In this document: positions 43,002 through 51,556 of the stretch, one piece after another
Layout: every line of letters begins with the position of its first letter
Numbering within the stretch: position 1 is the stretch's first letter
Assembly (NCBI RefSeq): GCF_947494755.1
Contig: NZ_CANLVZ010000013.1
Coordinates: 62,001-126,000, forward strand
Origin: an uncultured Tateyamaria sp.
GTDB lineage: Bacteria > Pseudomonadota > Alphaproteobacteria > Rhodobacterales > Rhodobacteraceae
Length of the DNA stretch: 64,000 nt
Reading direction: 5' to 3'
The notes under the pieces: generated by a model
Database searches by the model: none
Seen by the model: the letters and a program-made list of their open reading frames with translations, nothing else
Told to the model about the DNA's origin: nothing
Position numbers and translations under genes: made by a program

Positions 43002-43469
43002 TCAGGCCGAGAGGCGCTTGTAGCTGCGCAGCCAGTCATTGATCGCATCCGCCGCGTTGTGCGGGCCATTGCCCCCCACATAGGCTTCGATCAGCGGATA
43101 GGCTGGTGTCGCGTCATGAAAGGTCAGCGTCGGGCGTGTGGTGTCGGAAAATGCCTCGACCTCGGCGCGACGCACCGTATCGAGCGGGAAGGTGGCGGAG
43201 CGGTACCCGAGCAGGGTGCGCCGCTGTACGGTCGCGGTGCCGGTGCTTGCATCAAAGATCACCTGATCGCGTTTGATCGCCAGCGCGAAGATACCCAAGG
43301 GCACGCCCGCACCAGCCGCCACGGTGGCCAGCCCCACGACCTCGCCCTGCGCCAGCAGAGCAAGCCCGGCGGCAGCACACGCGATGATGCACACGATCAG
43401 CCCACCGCCCAGCACCCATGGGGCGTGGGCGAGCACCAACTGGCCGGGCATGTTGCGCAGGATCGTCAT
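43002..43469 (-). CDS. Membrane protein with PH-like C-terminal part
   Basis: A 155-residue protein with two transmembrane helices (about 16-40 and 44-64), then a soluble part with alternating strands (QVIFDASTGTATVQRRTLLGYRSATFPLDTVRRAEVEAF) that resembles the bacterial PH-like fold, and a final helix. No catalytic motif is seen. The ATG at 43469 is chosen because the longer frame runs back through the azoR terminator. Confidence 0.6.
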   Translation of the reverse strand: MTILRNMPGQLVLAHAPWVLGGGLIVCIIACAAAGLALLAQGEVVGLATVAAGAGVPLGIFALAIKRDQVIFDASTGTATVQRRTLLGYRSATFPLDTVRRAEVEAFSDTTRPTLTFHDATPAYPLIEAYVGGNGPHNAADAINDWLRSYKRLSA

Positions 43470-43534
43470 GGCCGCGATCCTAGCCAGCGGGATGGCGCGG
43501 CGTCCAGCGGGATGCGACAGCACGACGGGCAATG

Positions 43535-43570
43535 AAAAACGCGCCGGATGCAGACTGCACCCGGCGCGTT
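43535..43570 (-). terminator. Intrinsic terminator after azoR
   Basis: AACGCGCCGG (43538-43547) and CCGGCGCGTT (43561-43570) form a 10-bp stem, with an inner TGCA-GAC-TGCA dyad. On the minus strand it is followed by five T. It lies 30 bp past the azoR stop. Confidence 0.88.
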
Positions 43571-43599
43571 TGGTCGTGAGTGGTGGTGGATAGAAGCCG

Positions 43600-44175
43600 T
43601 TAGGCCGCGAGCTTGTCGATTTGCGCATTCGCTTCGGCAATCGCTTCTTCGCCCTGGGCCATCACGCGGTCAGCAGCGACGATCTCGACATCGTGGATGC
43701 CGATGAAACCCATGATGTGCTTGAGATAGCCGGTGGCGAAATCGATATCGCTGCCCACAGCCGTCCCGCCCGAGGCAAAGGCGAGGATGGCGCGTTTGCC
43801 CTCAAGCAGACCGACGGGGCCGTTTCCGGTGTATTTGAACGTCTCGCCCGCACGGGCCACGAGGTCGATCCATGCCTTCAGGGCGGCCGGAACCGAAAAG
43901 TTGTAGATTGGCGAGCCGATGACGACGGTGTCGGCGGCGCGCAATTCGGCGATCAGGGTTTCGGACAGCGAAAGCTTGTCGCGCTGCACCGGGTCGCGGT
44001 CCTCCTTCGGGGTCCAGGCCGACCCGATCCATGCCTCATCAATCAGCGGCAGGGCTTCGGTCAGGTCGCGGCGGATCACGTCACCGCCGCCAAGCTGGGC
44101 CACGATGCGGGCGCTGAGGTCGCGGCTGACGGAGCCTTCGGTGCGGGCGGAGCTGTCTATGTGCAGAATGGTCAT
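43600..44175 (-). CDS. azoR: FMN-dependent NADH-azoreductase
   Basis: A 191-residue flavodoxin-fold reductase. LHIDSSARTEGSVSR is the FMN phosphate loop, IGSPIYNFSVPAALKAWIDLVARAGETFKYT is the family hallmark, and FASGGTAVGSDIDFATGYLKHIMGFIG completes the flavin site. It reduces azo compounds and quinones with NADH. It is divergent from a LysR gene, which is a usual arrangement for such quinone-stress pairs. Confidence 0.93.
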   Translation of the reverse strand: MTILHIDSSARTEGSVSRDLSARIVAQLGGGDVIRRDLTEALPLIDEAWIGSAWTPKEDRDPVQRDKLSLSETLIAELRAADTVVIGSPIYNFSVPAALKAWIDLVARAGETFKYTGNGPVGLLEGKRAILAFASGGTAVGSDIDFATGYLKHIMGFIGIHDVEIVAADRVMAQGEEAIAEANAQIDKLAA

Positions 44176-44226
44176 GCCGGGTCTCTTTCATCAGGAGTGG
44201 TGTCTGGATAGGACAATACTTGACCC

Positions 44227-44244
44227 TTGCAAATTCGAACGCAA
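44227..44244. promoter_or_regulatory. LysR-type inverted repeat between azoR and its regulator
   Basis: TTGC-N10-GCAA, with a T-N11-A core, sits 52 bp from the azoR start and 49 bp from the LysR start, in the middle of the 117-bp divergent gap. It is a likely binding site of the LysR protein. Confidence 0.45.
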
Positions 44245-44292
44245 TTCCTGAAACTCAACGGCATCTGTTTGGATTTGCACATGAGGTTGGGC

Positions 44293-45174
44293 ATGGACAA
44301 TTGGGACGAGATCAAGACGGCATATCAGGTCGCGCGCATGGGCACCGTCAGCGGTGCAGCCGAGATGTTGGGTGTCCACCATGCCACCGTCATCCGCCAC
44401 ATTGATGCGCTGGAAAATCGGCTGGGGGTGAAGCTGTTCCAACGTCACGCCCGGGGCTACACTCCGACCGAGGCCGGCGATGATCTGTTTCGGGTTGCGC
44501 AGGCCACTGATGACCAGTTCAGCCAGTTGGTGGGGCGGATCAAGGGGCGCGGCACCGAGGTTTCGGGTGAATTGGTCGTCACCTCACTTGTTGCGATGGC
44601 CCCGCGCATGGCCCCTGTGCTGACCGCGTTTCAGCAGGCCCATCCGGATGTCATTGTGCGCTACCTGACCGGGGATCGCCTGTTTCGCCTTGAATACGGC
44701 GAGGCGCATGTGGCGATCCGGGCCGGGACCGCGCCGGATCAACCTGACAATGTGGTGCAACCTTTTGTCCGCCAATCCATGGGGCTTTACGCGACCAAGA
44801 CCTATGTGGCCGCCCACGGGCACCCCCAACAAATCGAGGGCTGTTCGGGGCACCGTTTCGTCAGCCATGACGCCGAAGACAACCGCGCGCCCTTTCACAA
44901 GTGGCTGCGCGCGCAGGTGCGTGCAGAAGACATCACCTTCCGCTCCACCGACGTGCGCGCGCTGGAGCAGGCGGTGCTGGCCGGTGCGGGCATCGGATTC
45001 TTGCCGGTGATGGAGGCGCGTGCCAATCCCGATCTGATCGAAATCATGACCCCGCGTGAGGATTGGTCATCGCCGCTGTGGCTCGTCACCCACGTCGATC
45101 TGCACCGCACTAACAAGGTGCAGGCGTTCCTGACGTTCCTCAAAGACACCTCAAAGGACTGGCAAGTTCTGTGA
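44293..45174 (+). CDS. LysR family regulator divergent from azoR
   Basis: A 293-residue regulator. The winged HTH at the N-terminus reads KTAYQVARMGTVSGAAEMLGVHHATVIRHIDALENRLGVKLFQRH, and a substrate-binding domain follows from about residue 90. The inducer is unknown; by position it may answer to quinones or electrophiles. The ATG at 44293 with GAGG at 44283-44286 is preferred to earlier in-frame starts. The next gene starts inside its last codons. Confidence 0.87.
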   Translation: MDNWDEIKTAYQVARMGTVSGAAEMLGVHHATVIRHIDALENRLGVKLFQRHARGYTPTEAGDDLFRVAQATDDQFSQLVGRIKGRGTEVSGELVVTSLVAMAPRMAPVLTAFQQAHPDVIVRYLTGDRLFRLEYGEAHVAIRAGTAPDQPDNVVQPFVRQSMGLYATKTYVAAHGHPQQIEGCSGHRFVSHDAEDNRAPFHKWLRAQVRAEDITFRSTDVRALEQAVLAGAGIGFLPVMEARANPDLIEIMTPREDWSSPLWLVTHVDLHRTNKVQAFLTFLKDTSKDWQVL

Positions 45175-46070
45175 GCCCGGCGCTGTGGGGCCATGCTGCG
45201 ATGCTGTGTTTCTCGGCCCTTGTGGCCGGGTCCTTTGCGCTCGGGTCACTCGCTGCGAACGAGATCGAACCAGCCGCGCTGAATGCGGCCCGGTTTGCGA
45301 TTGCGGCCTGCGTGATCGGGACTGCGGTGCTGGCCACGGGCGGGATGACCCGGTCGGCCTTGCGCGCGCCCTGGCGGTATCTGGTGCTGGGCGCGCTGTT
45401 CTCCGTCTATTTCGTGTTGATGTTCGAGGGGCTAAAAACTGCGCCGCCGGTCAGCGCGGCGGCGGTGTTTACCCTGACGCCTATCCTAGCCGGTCTGTTC
45501 GGCTGGCTGTTGCTGGCACAGGTCACGACCCCACGTATGGCGCTTGCGCTGGCCATTGGCGCGGCGGGCGCGCTTTGGGTGATCTTTCGCGCTGACATCT
45601 CGGCCTTGCTCGCGTTCGAGGTGGGCCGGGGCGAGGTCATCTATTTCGTGGGCTGCATTGCGCATGCGATCTACACCCCCATGATCCGCAAGCTGAACAG
45701 GGGCGAGCCTGCGGTCGTCTTCACCTTTGGCACATTGCTTGCCGGGGTGTTGGTGCTGGTGATCTATGGCTGGTCCGACATCATCGCGACCGATTGGGTG
45801 GCCTTGCCACCCATCGTCTGGATCACGCTGGTTTACATTGCAGTCTTTGCGTCCGCGGCCACTTTCGTGCTGCTGCAATTTGCGACCCTGCGCCTGCCCA
45901 GTGCCAAAGTCATGGCCTATACCTACCTCACGCCAAGCTGGGTGATCTGCTGGCAAATCGCGCTTGGGAACCCGGTGCCAAGCGGCTTGGTGTTCGGGGG
46001 CATCGGGTTGACGATCATCGCGCTGCTCTTGCTGCTGCGGGATGACAGCCAACGTCAGAGCATGCCGTGA
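45171..46070 (+). CDS. DMT superfamily (EamA) transporter
   Basis: A 299-residue protein with ten hydrophobic helices in two EamA repeats, each with the E/P..LNAARFAIAA-type helix. It should export small metabolites. The GTG start at 45171 overlaps the LysR stop, so the pair is one transcript. Its 3' end overlaps the convergent glycosyltransferase gene by 16 bp. Confidence 0.87.
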   Translation: MSPALWGHAAMLCFSALVAGSFALGSLAANEIEPAALNAARFAIAACVIGTAVLATGGMTRSALRAPWRYLVLGALFSVYFVLMFEGLKTAPPVSAAAVFTLTPILAGLFGWLLLAQVTTPRMALALAIGAAGALWVIFRADISALLAFEVGRGEVIYFVGCIAHAIYTPMIRKLNRGEPAVVFTFGTLLAGVLVLVIYGWSDIIATDWVALPPIVWITLVYIAVFASAATFVLLQFATLRLPSAKVMAYTYLTPSWVICWQIALGNPVPSGLVFGGIGLTIIALLLLLRDDSQRQSMP

Positions 46071-47014
46071 TCTGACAGGCTGGTCTTGAGGGCCGCAAGG
46101 TCAAGCGGGCTTGGGGTGCGTTGACCGTATGGGCGCACCCGTGGATCGATCAAGGCCGGTGTGATACCCGCAAATGCCTGCATCTGCGCGCCAAGCAGTG
46201 TCAGCATTTCAGGCCGGTTGCGCCGCAAATAGATCGCAGCCCGCGCACCCGATTGCAGCACAAACGGCGCAAGGTGAAAGGCGCTGCCATCTGCACCCAC
46301 CACGAAACGGGCAGCCTTCAAGCGGGCGCATTGCTCTTCGAAACTGTGCGTTTCGGGAGCAAATATCTCGTATCCTGCATCTGTCATCATCACTTCGATG
46401 GCGTCTTCCTGATCGACCTGTTTGGACTTGGCCGTCAGCATGTTGCGTGTGAGGTAGAGCCGTTCCGGCCCGTTGGGGCGCACATCCGCGAACCGCGCCA
46501 TGACATAGCTGCGAAATTCCGGCGTGCCGGTGATCCATGGGCCATGCCCAAAACCTTGGGTGGGCAGCATCAACCGCTCAACCCGCGTCGGCTCGGCAAT
46601 GGCACGGACCGGCAAGCCATCGCATAGCCGATCAGAGACGGGGCGCAGATGCCGCGACAACGCCCATTGCAGACTGGAGCCGGGCAGTTGGGGGGCCACC
46701 ACGCCATCGACTTTGCGGTCACTGCGCTCAAGCGCCCAGATCCGCGCCATGGTCTCGATCAGGAAGTGTCCGAAATGGCGCCGCCCCAAACCTGCATAAA
46801 GGTGGGTTCCGGGCAGATGATCCGTGGCCTCGACCCACTCGGGCACCCCGCTGATCCGGTCGCGTGACATGCGGGTCTGAGACAGGGGCGCAAACCCGCC
46901 CGCGCGATCATAGACGCCATGGGCCGATTGGGCTGTGTCGTCGGCTGGCAGCACAAGCGCGTTGCGCACAATGCGAATGCGCGGTGTCGGCAGCGTGTCG
47001 GGCAGGGGGGTCAT
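46055..47014 (-). CDS. Glycosyltransferase family 61 protein (DUF563)
   Basis: A 319-residue soluble protein. HFGHFLIETMARIWAL, ERLYLTRNMLTAKSKQVDQEDAIEVMMTDAGYEIFAPE and FVVGADGSAFHLAPFV are the conserved GT61 blocks. Members add pentose or similar sugars to polysaccharides or glycolipids; the acceptor here is unknown. It stands between convergent and tandem unrelated genes. Confidence 0.83.
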   Translation of the reverse strand: MTPLPDTLPTPRIRIVRNALVLPADDTAQSAHGVYDRAGGFAPLSQTRMSRDRISGVPEWVEATDHLPGTHLYAGLGRRHFGHFLIETMARIWALERSDRKVDGVVAPQLPGSSLQWALSRHLRPVSDRLCDGLPVRAIAEPTRVERLMLPTQGFGHGPWITGTPEFRSYVMARFADVRPNGPERLYLTRNMLTAKSKQVDQEDAIEVMMTDAGYEIFAPETHSFEEQCARLKAARFVVGADGSAFHLAPFVLQSGARAAIYLRRNRPEMLTLLGAQMQAFAGITPALIDPRVRPYGQRTPSPLDLAALKTSLSDHGML

Positions 47015-47020
47015 CCGGGC

Positions 47021-47368
47021 CTAGCTGCCGGGAGTGTCGGGAAATTCGGTGGCCAGAAACCGCTCGAACGCATCAAGGTTCACCGGCTCGAACTGACCAA
47101 ACCCCTGCATCCAGACCGAGGCGGCCCGCATCGCGTCGGGTTGCAGCTTGCACCACTTGACCCGTCCCCGCTTTTCCTGCGCGATCAGGCCCGCACGGGT
47201 CAGGATGGTCAGGTGTTTCGAAATCGCAGCCAGCGACATCTCGAACGGGTCAGCGACATCCGTGACGGCCATATCATCCTCAAGCAACATCGACAGGATC
47301 GCGCGGCGCGTGGGGTCGGCAAGGGCAGAGAACGTGGTATCGAGAGACTGGGACATAGGCGTAGTCAT
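47021..47368 (-). CDS. ArsR family transcriptional regulator
   Basis: A 115-residue winged-helix protein: LDTTFSALADPTRRAILSMLLEDDMAVTDVADPFEMSLAAISKHLTILTRAGLIAQEKRGRVKWCKL covers the whole HTH and wing. No metal-binding cysteine pair is present (the single Cys is in KWCKL), so it belongs to the SRPBCC-associated, non-metal group. The ATG at 47368 or 47356 may be used. It ends 6 bp before the GT61 gene start and could be cotranscribed with it. Confidence 0.85.
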   Translation of the reverse strand: MTTPMSQSLDTTFSALADPTRRAILSMLLEDDMAVTDVADPFEMSLAAISKHLTILTRAGLIAQEKRGRVKWCKLQPDAMRAASVWMQGFGQFEPVNLDAFERFLATEFPDTPGS

Positions 47369-47397
47369 AGGCCGCTGACCGCCCGGTGAAAAGCCTG

Positions 47398-47607
47398 TCA
47401 AAGATAGGGGTGGCGCGTGGACTGGGATGGCCAGCGATGACGCAAACGCTCCACCTCGCTTGGGGTGAGTCCGATATCGCGCGCGATATGGGGGCTGAGT
47501 GGGGGGAGGGCGGTGCCTTTCGGGGGTGTTGCCCGAGGCTTGGGTCGCAGAAAATAGGCACAAGTCGAAAGGACACGCCAAAGCGTGTTGTCATGGGTGC
47601 GTTGCAT
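47398..47607 (-). CDS. Small DUF1127-like protein
   Basis: A 69-residue protein. Its C-terminal part LSPHIARDIGLTPSEVERLRHRW matches the DUF1127 pattern (L..hll.DIGl...e...e...rW). The N-terminal part is basic and variable, as in that family. In other alphaproteobacteria small DUF1127 proteins are stress-related RNA-binding modulators. The ATG at 47607 is chosen; a longer frame would run into the LysR promoter. The remaining 47608-47720 holds no other gene. Confidence 0.6.
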   Translation of the reverse strand: MQRTHDNTLWRVLSTCAYFLRPKPRATPPKGTALPPLSPHIARDIGLTPSEVERLRHRWPSQSTRHPYL

Positions 47608-47720
47608 ATCATGTCTCGCATATATTGGGGTTATGTCCCCACTATCGGCGCAAAAGGGCCTTGCCACAATCAGCGTTGTCTGACACGAATTGTGCATAAA
47701 ACGCACAGATGAGGTATAGC

Positions 47721-48602
47721 ATGGCGCGGTCTTTGCCTCCGCTCAACGCGTTGCGGGCCTTCGAGGCAGCGGGGCGGCATCAGAGTTTCAGCCGTGCTGC
47801 TGAGGAGCTGGGCGTCAGCCACTCAGCAATCAGTCGTCATGTGCGCGGCCTTGAGCAGCGATTGGGTGTGCACTTGTTTCGCGACGCCGCGCGCGGTGTT
47901 GCTCTGACGGCCGAGGGCGAACACTATTTGCGCCGCGTATCCCCCGCGCTTGATGTCATCGGCGATGCAACCGAAGGGCTGGCCGACAAGCCCGCAGGTC
48001 GTGTGGTGGTCAACAGCGAGCCGGTTTTCGCAGCCAAGATCGTCGTGCCGCTGATGGCCCAGTTCCAGCGCGACTTTCCCGAGATCGAGTTGCGGCTCGT
48101 GGGGTCAAATGAGCTTGCTGATCTGGATCGGTTCGAGGCGGACCTTGCCGTTCGATATGCCAAGAGCGGCCATCTTGACAGCCCCTCCGACCTTCTGAGC
48201 GATGCGCCGATCTATCCGTTTGCTGCACCGGGATACCTGACCGATGACACTCTGCGCCCCGAAGACCTGACGCGCGTGCCGCTGCTGCGCGACCGTGGGC
48301 CGAACATTTGGGTCGATTGGGCAGCACATGCCGGTTTTGATGTGCAGGTGCCGGACACGCCCTGGCGGATGCGCGCAGCACTCGCGCTTGAAATGGCGGT
48401 GCATGGCGCCGGTGTGTATCTGGGCGCCTCGGATGGCACTTACCTTGATGAAACCGCTGGGCGTCTGGTGCGGGTGTCCGATGTGGGATTTCGTCAAGGG
48501 TCTTTCCACCTGTTGACCAGCGGGTTGGCTGGACGCCGCAAGGCCGTGCGATCCGTGCGCACATGGCTGCTGGACCAGACCCGAAGTCTGCGCAGCGGTT
48601 AA
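47721..48602 (+). CDS. LysR family regulator (GcvA-like)
   Basis: A 293-residue regulator that begins ARSLPPLNALRAFEAAGRHQSFSRAAEELGVSHSAISRHVRGLEQRLGVHLF, the signature N-terminus of the GcvA subgroup. The substrate-binding domain extends to the end. Target genes are not evident. GAGGT at 47711-47715 precedes the ATG. A perfect 7-bp-arm palindrome follows the stop codon. Confidence 0.88.
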   Translation: MARSLPPLNALRAFEAAGRHQSFSRAAEELGVSHSAISRHVRGLEQRLGVHLFRDAARGVALTAEGEHYLRRVSPALDVIGDATEGLADKPAGRVVVNSEPVFAAKIVVPLMAQFQRDFPEIELRLVGSNELADLDRFEADLAVRYAKSGHLDSPSDLLSDAPIYPFAAPGYLTDDTLRPEDLTRVPLLRDRGPNIWVDWAAHAGFDVQVPDTPWRMRAALALEMAVHGAGVYLGASDGTYLDETAGRLVRVSDVGFRQGSFHLLTSGLAGRRKAVRSVRTWLLDQTRSLRSG

Positions 48603-48604
48603 AA

Positions 48605-48620
48605 TCAACCAAATGGTTGA
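48605..48620. promoter_or_regulatory. Palindrome after the LysR gene, before atpI
   Basis: TCAACCA-AA-TGGTTGA is a perfect inverted repeat of 7-bp arms with a 2-bp centre, 2 bp past the LysR stop. The tight centre suits a dimeric repressor site better than a hairpin. The rest of the gap to atpI (48621-48805) is AT-rich around 48680-48715 and may hold the F0 operon promoter. Confidence 0.4.
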
Positions 48621-48805
48621 ATGTGCGCAAACGGGGATATGCTCGGGAGTCCAAGGTTATAGCGCAGCCCTTGCAGAACTCTTCAGTAATAATTATCATT
48701 TAATATCAGTATATTGAGGTGCGACACCACAGCCTTTTGCATGCGTTGACTCATGCCGTCGCCCGACATATCCATCACCCAATCCAAATGACGGGACCAA
48801 GGCAC

Positions 48806-49141
48806 GTGACCGACCCCGATGACAAAGCGAAACTGGATGCGCTCAGCGCCCGGATCGACGCCATCAAGGACGACCACGCGCCCAAAACCCGTACGCCGGA
48901 TCATCACTCTCAGGCGCAATTGGCCTGGCGTATGGTGATCGAACTGGTGGCCGGTCTGGGGATCGGGTTTGGCATGGGATACGGGTTGGACGCGCTGTTT
49001 GGCACCTCTCCGTGGCTCATGATCGTGTTTATATTTCTGGGCCTCGCGGCGGGCATCAAGACGATGATGCGCAGCGCCGAAGAGGTCCAAAGCAGACAGG
49101 CGGCCGAACTGGCCGAGGACGAGACCCACCCGCAAGGGTGA
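48806..49141 (+). CDS. atpI: ATP synthase protein I (AtpI)
   Basis: A 111-residue protein with a charged N-terminal third and two transmembrane helices (about 47-68 and 74-93; [26 protein letters not shown]). AtpI helps assemble the c-ring and is the usual first gene of alphaproteobacterial F0 operons. GTG at 48806 fits the family N-terminus ([12 protein letters not shown]); an ATG at 48788 is the alternative. Confidence 0.85.
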   Translation: MTDPDDKAKLDALSARIDAIKDDHAPKTRTPDHHSQAQLAWRMVIELVAGLGIGFGMGYGLDALFGTSPWLMIVFIFLGLAAGIKTMMRSAEEVQSRQAAELAEDETHPQG

Positions 49142-49160
49142 CAAGGTGGAGAAGAGCCGG

Positions 49161-49919
49161 ATGGCAGATGACGCAAAAGGTGGCGGTGGACTTTCCTTCA
49201 AGCCAATGGACCAGTTTCAGGTCAAACCGCTGTTTGGCGACTATGGCGATCCGATCCACTGGTATACAATCACCAATGTGACGCTGTGGCTGGGTCTGGC
49301 GATCCTCGCGGTGATTGCGCTGATGGTGCTGACCACGTCCAAACGCGACGTTGTGCCGGGCCGCGGACAGTCCATTGCGGAACTGATGTACGGCTTTGTC
49401 TACAAGATGGTCGAGGACGTGACCGGCAAGGACGGGATCAAGTATTTCCCCTACATCATGACGCTGTTCATGTTCATCCTGTGCGCCAACTTCCTGGGTC
49501 TGATCCCGATGTCGTTCACTACAACCTCGCACATTGCGGTCACAGCGATCCTTGGCTTTGGCGTATTCTTTGCCGTCACGATCCTTGGTTTCGTGAAAAA
49601 CGGTGCCTCCTTCCTGGGCCTCTTCTGGGTGTCCAGCGCGCCCCTGCCGCTGCGCCCGGTCCTGGCGATCATCGAAATCATTTCCTATTTCGTGCGCCCC
49701 GTCAGCCATTCCATTCGTCTGGCAGGCAACATGATGGCGGGCCACGCGGTCCTGAAAGTGTTCGCAGGCTTTGCTCAAGTGGCGGCCATTGCGCCCGTCG
49801 CAATCATCGGCGTTATGGCGATCTACGGGCTCGAAGTGCTGGTGTCGGCCATTCAGGCCTACGTTTTTACCATCCTCACATGCGTCTATCTCAAGGACGC
49901 ATTGCACCCGCATCACTAA
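49161..49919 (+). CDS. atpB: ATP synthase F0 subunit a
   Basis: A 252-residue membrane protein. It has SMTFTTT-like helix boundaries, [27 protein letters not shown] with the essential arginine (SIRLAGN), and the C-terminal helix [25 protein letters not shown]. It forms the proton half-channels against the c-ring. GGAGAAGAG precedes the ATG at 49161. A hairpin of the GTAAGG family follows its stop. Confidence 0.96.
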   Translation: MADDAKGGGGLSFKPMDQFQVKPLFGDYGDPIHWYTITNVTLWLGLAILAVIALMVLTTSKRDVVPGRGQSIAELMYGFVYKMVEDVTGKDGIKYFPYIMTLFMFILCANFLGLIPMSFTTTSHIAVTAILGFGVFFAVTILGFVKNGASFLGLFWVSSAPLPLRPVLAIIEIISYFVRPVSHSIRLAGNMMAGHAVLKVFAGFAQVAAIAPVAIIGVMAIYGLEVLVSAIQAYVFTILTCVYLKDALHPHH

Positions 49920-49920
49920 T

Positions 49921-49942
49921 GTAAGGCGGGGCTGATCCCGCC
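49921..49942 (+). repeat. GTAAGG hairpin repeat, copy B (between atpB and atpE)
   Basis: After GTAA, GGCGGG (49925-49930) pairs with CCCGCC (49937-49942) around a 6-nt loop. It starts 1 bp past the atpB stop and lies 40 bp before atpE. The same leader GTAAGG is found at 38725-38747 (minus) and 52389. Confidence 0.65.
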
Positions 49943-49982
49943 GAACACCTCTACCAAACTTCCAATCGTAAGGAGAATTCTC

Positions 49983-50207
49983 ATGGAAGGTGAACTCGCA
50001 CATATCGGCGCAGGTCTTGCAGCTATCGGGTCCGGCGCAGCCGCGATCGGTGTTGGCCACGTGGCCGGCAACTTCCTCGCCGGCGCTCTGCGCAACCCAT
50101 CGGCAGCCGCCGGTCAAACCGCCACTCTGTTCATCGGCATCGCCTTTGCAGAAGCTCTGGGGATCTTCTCGTTCCTCGTCGCTCTGCTGTTGATGTTCGC
50201 TGTCTAA
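49983..50207 (+). CDS. atpE: ATP synthase F0 subunit c
   Basis: A 74-residue two-helix hairpin proteolipid. The glycine-rich first helix ([34 protein letters not shown]) ends at the polar RNP loop. The second helix carries the proton-binding glutamate in [19 protein letters not shown]. It forms the rotating c-ring. AAGGAGAATTCTC precedes the ATG, and strong hairpins lie on both sides. Confidence 0.97.
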   Translation: MEGELAHIGAGLAAIGSGAAAIGVGHVAGNFLAGALRNPSAAAGQTATLFIGIAFAEALGIFSFLVALLLMFAV

Positions 50208-50222
50208 ACTCTGAGCGCAATT

Positions 50223-50268
50223 CCTTACGACCGGGCAACGTGATATATGTCGCGTTGCCCGGGTAAGG
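50223..50268 (+). repeat. Long hairpin between atpE and atpF'
   Basis: CCTTAC (50223-50228) pairs with GTAAGG (50263-50268), and after a 2-nt bulge CCGGGCAACG (50231-50240) pairs with CGTTGCCCGG (50253-50262). This gives 16 bp of stem. It ends with the GTAAGG hexamer of the hairpin family seen elsewhere. It may stabilise the atpE message or cause partial termination, so that subunit c is made in excess over b and b'. Confidence 0.7.
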
Positions 50269-50317
50269 CTCGCATTTTGGCGCTGTATGCACGGCGCACT
50301 CCAGAGGAACGACCGAT

Positions 50318-50845
50318 ATGGCAGATACCCCAAACGCAGCAGGTGAGGCCGCCGCTCCCGGCATGCCGCAACTGGATGTCTCGACCTTCGAGAACCAGAT
50401 TTTCTGGCTGCTCATCGCATTGCTTGCGATCTATTTCGTGCTCTCGCGCGTGGCCCTGCCACGCATCGCGGGTATTCTGGCGGAACGTCAGGGCACCATT
50501 ACAAATGACATTGCCGCAGCCGAGGATCTGAAAGCCAAGGCGCTGGACGCCGAAGCTGCCTATGACAAGGCGTTGGCGGATGCACGCGCCGAAGCACAGC
50601 GGATCTCGGGCGAAACCAAGGCCGCCATTCAGGCCGATCTGGACGTTGCCATCGAAAAGGCGGACGCCGAAATCGCAGCCAAAGCGGCTGAGAGCGAAAA
50701 GGCAATCGCCGAAATTCGCGCCGGTGCGCAGGAGGCCATCAAAGAGGTCGCCAAAGACACCGCCAAGGAAATCGTGGCGCATCTGGGTGGCAAGGCGGAC
50801 GCACGCAGCATCACCGCTGCGGTCACGTCGCGGATGAAAGGGTAG
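50318..50845 (+). CDS. atpG: ATP synthase F0 subunit b'
   Basis: A 175-residue stator subunit. An N-terminal membrane helix ([24 protein letters not shown], about 27-50) is followed by a long Ala/Glu/Lys-rich coiled coil. The presence of two b-type genes (b' and b) is the rule in photosynthetic and related alphaproteobacteria. It connects F0 to F1 in the peripheral stalk. The symbol atpG (also atpF2) is used for b' in this group. Confidence 0.92.
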   Translation: MADTPNAAGEAAAPGMPQLDVSTFENQIFWLLIALLAIYFVLSRVALPRIAGILAERQGTITNDIAAAEDLKAKALDAEAAYDKALADARAEAQRISGETKAAIQADLDVAIEKADAEIAAKAAESEKAIAEIRAGAQEAIKEVAKDTAKEIVAHLGGKADARSITAAVTSRMKG

Positions 50846-50849
50846 ATCC

Positions 50850-51425
50850 ATGCGTATTGCACCACTCACATCCGCACTGATCGTGCTGGCAGGCCCCGCG
50901 CTGGCGGCGTCTAAAAACCCGTTCTCCGCCGAATTCTGGAAGCTCAGCAACACGGATTTCATCGTGTTGGTCTCCTTCATCCTGTTCATCGCCGTCCTGT
51001 TCTACTTCAAGGTGCCGGGGATGGTGTCCAAGATGCTGGATGATCGCGCCACCGGTATTCAAGGCGAGATCAACGAGGCCCGCGCCCTGCGCGAAGAGGC
51101 TCAGACCCTTTTGGCCTCCTATGAGCGCAAGCAAAAAGAGGTGCAGGCCCAGGCGGACCGGATTGTCGCCCAAGCCAAGGCCGATGCCGAAGCCGCTGCG
51201 GATCAGGCCCGCGCAGACCTTGCCACATCCATCGAGCGCCGCGTCGCTGCCGCCGAAGAGCAGATCGCCTCGGCCCAGGCGGGTGCCGTCAAGGAAGTGC
51301 GCGACACCGCAGCAACGATTGCTGTGCAAGCTGCCCGTGACGTGATCGCCAAGCAGATGACGGCAGAAAGCGGGAACGCACTGATCGACGCCGCCATCAG
51401 CGAAGTCGACGCAAAACTGCACTGA
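50850..51425 (+). CDS. atpF: ATP synthase F0 subunit b
   Basis: A 191-residue stator subunit. A signal-like segment (residues 1-20, ending ALAA) precedes the membrane helix TDFIVLVSFILFIAVLFYFKVP and a long coiled coil with heptad alanines. It starts 4 bp after subunit b' and ends at a strong terminator. The F1 genes are not in the window, as expected for the split alphaproteobacterial arrangement. Confidence 0.94.
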   Translation: MRIAPLTSALIVLAGPALAASKNPFSAEFWKLSNTDFIVLVSFILFIAVLFYFKVPGMVSKMLDDRATGIQGEINEARALREEAQTLLASYERKQKEVQAQADRIVAQAKADAEAAADQARADLATSIERRVAAAEEQIASAQAGAVKEVRDTAATIAVQAARDVIAKQMTAESGNALIDAAISEVDAKLH

Positions 51426-51450
51426 CGCCGAATACAGCACAAAAAAACAA

Positions 51451-51475
51451 AAACCCGGCCTCAGCGCCGGGTTTT
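51451..51475 (+). terminator. Intrinsic terminator of the F0 operon
   Basis: AAACCCGGC (51451-51459) and GCCGGGTTT (51466-51474) form a 9-bp stem with a 6-nt loop and a following T-rich end. It lies 25 bp past the atpF stop. Confidence 0.92.
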
Positions 51476-51498
51476 CTCGTACCAGATTTAGCCCACAT

Positions 51499-51556
51499 TT
51501 CTTTTGACCAGAAATACCGCGGGGGAACGCGCAAAGCGCGTGGGGGCAGCGCCCCC
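51499..51556 (-). repeat. Rhodobacterales palindromic intergenic repeat, copy 2
   Basis: Read on the minus strand: GGGGGC-GCT-GCCCCC, then ACGCGC-TTT-GCGCGT, then TTCCCCCGCGGTATTTCTGG and a CAAAAGAAA tail. The order and the CCCCG.GGTATTT core match copy 1 at 33438-33489, while the stem sequences differ. It abuts the stop codon of the GntR gene. Confidence 0.7.

Noticed and set aside
49056-50333. A 425-codon open frame opposite atpB-atpE
   Set aside because: It runs antisense through two ATP synthase genes and a spacer; the composition is dominated by His, Arg, Asp and Gln.
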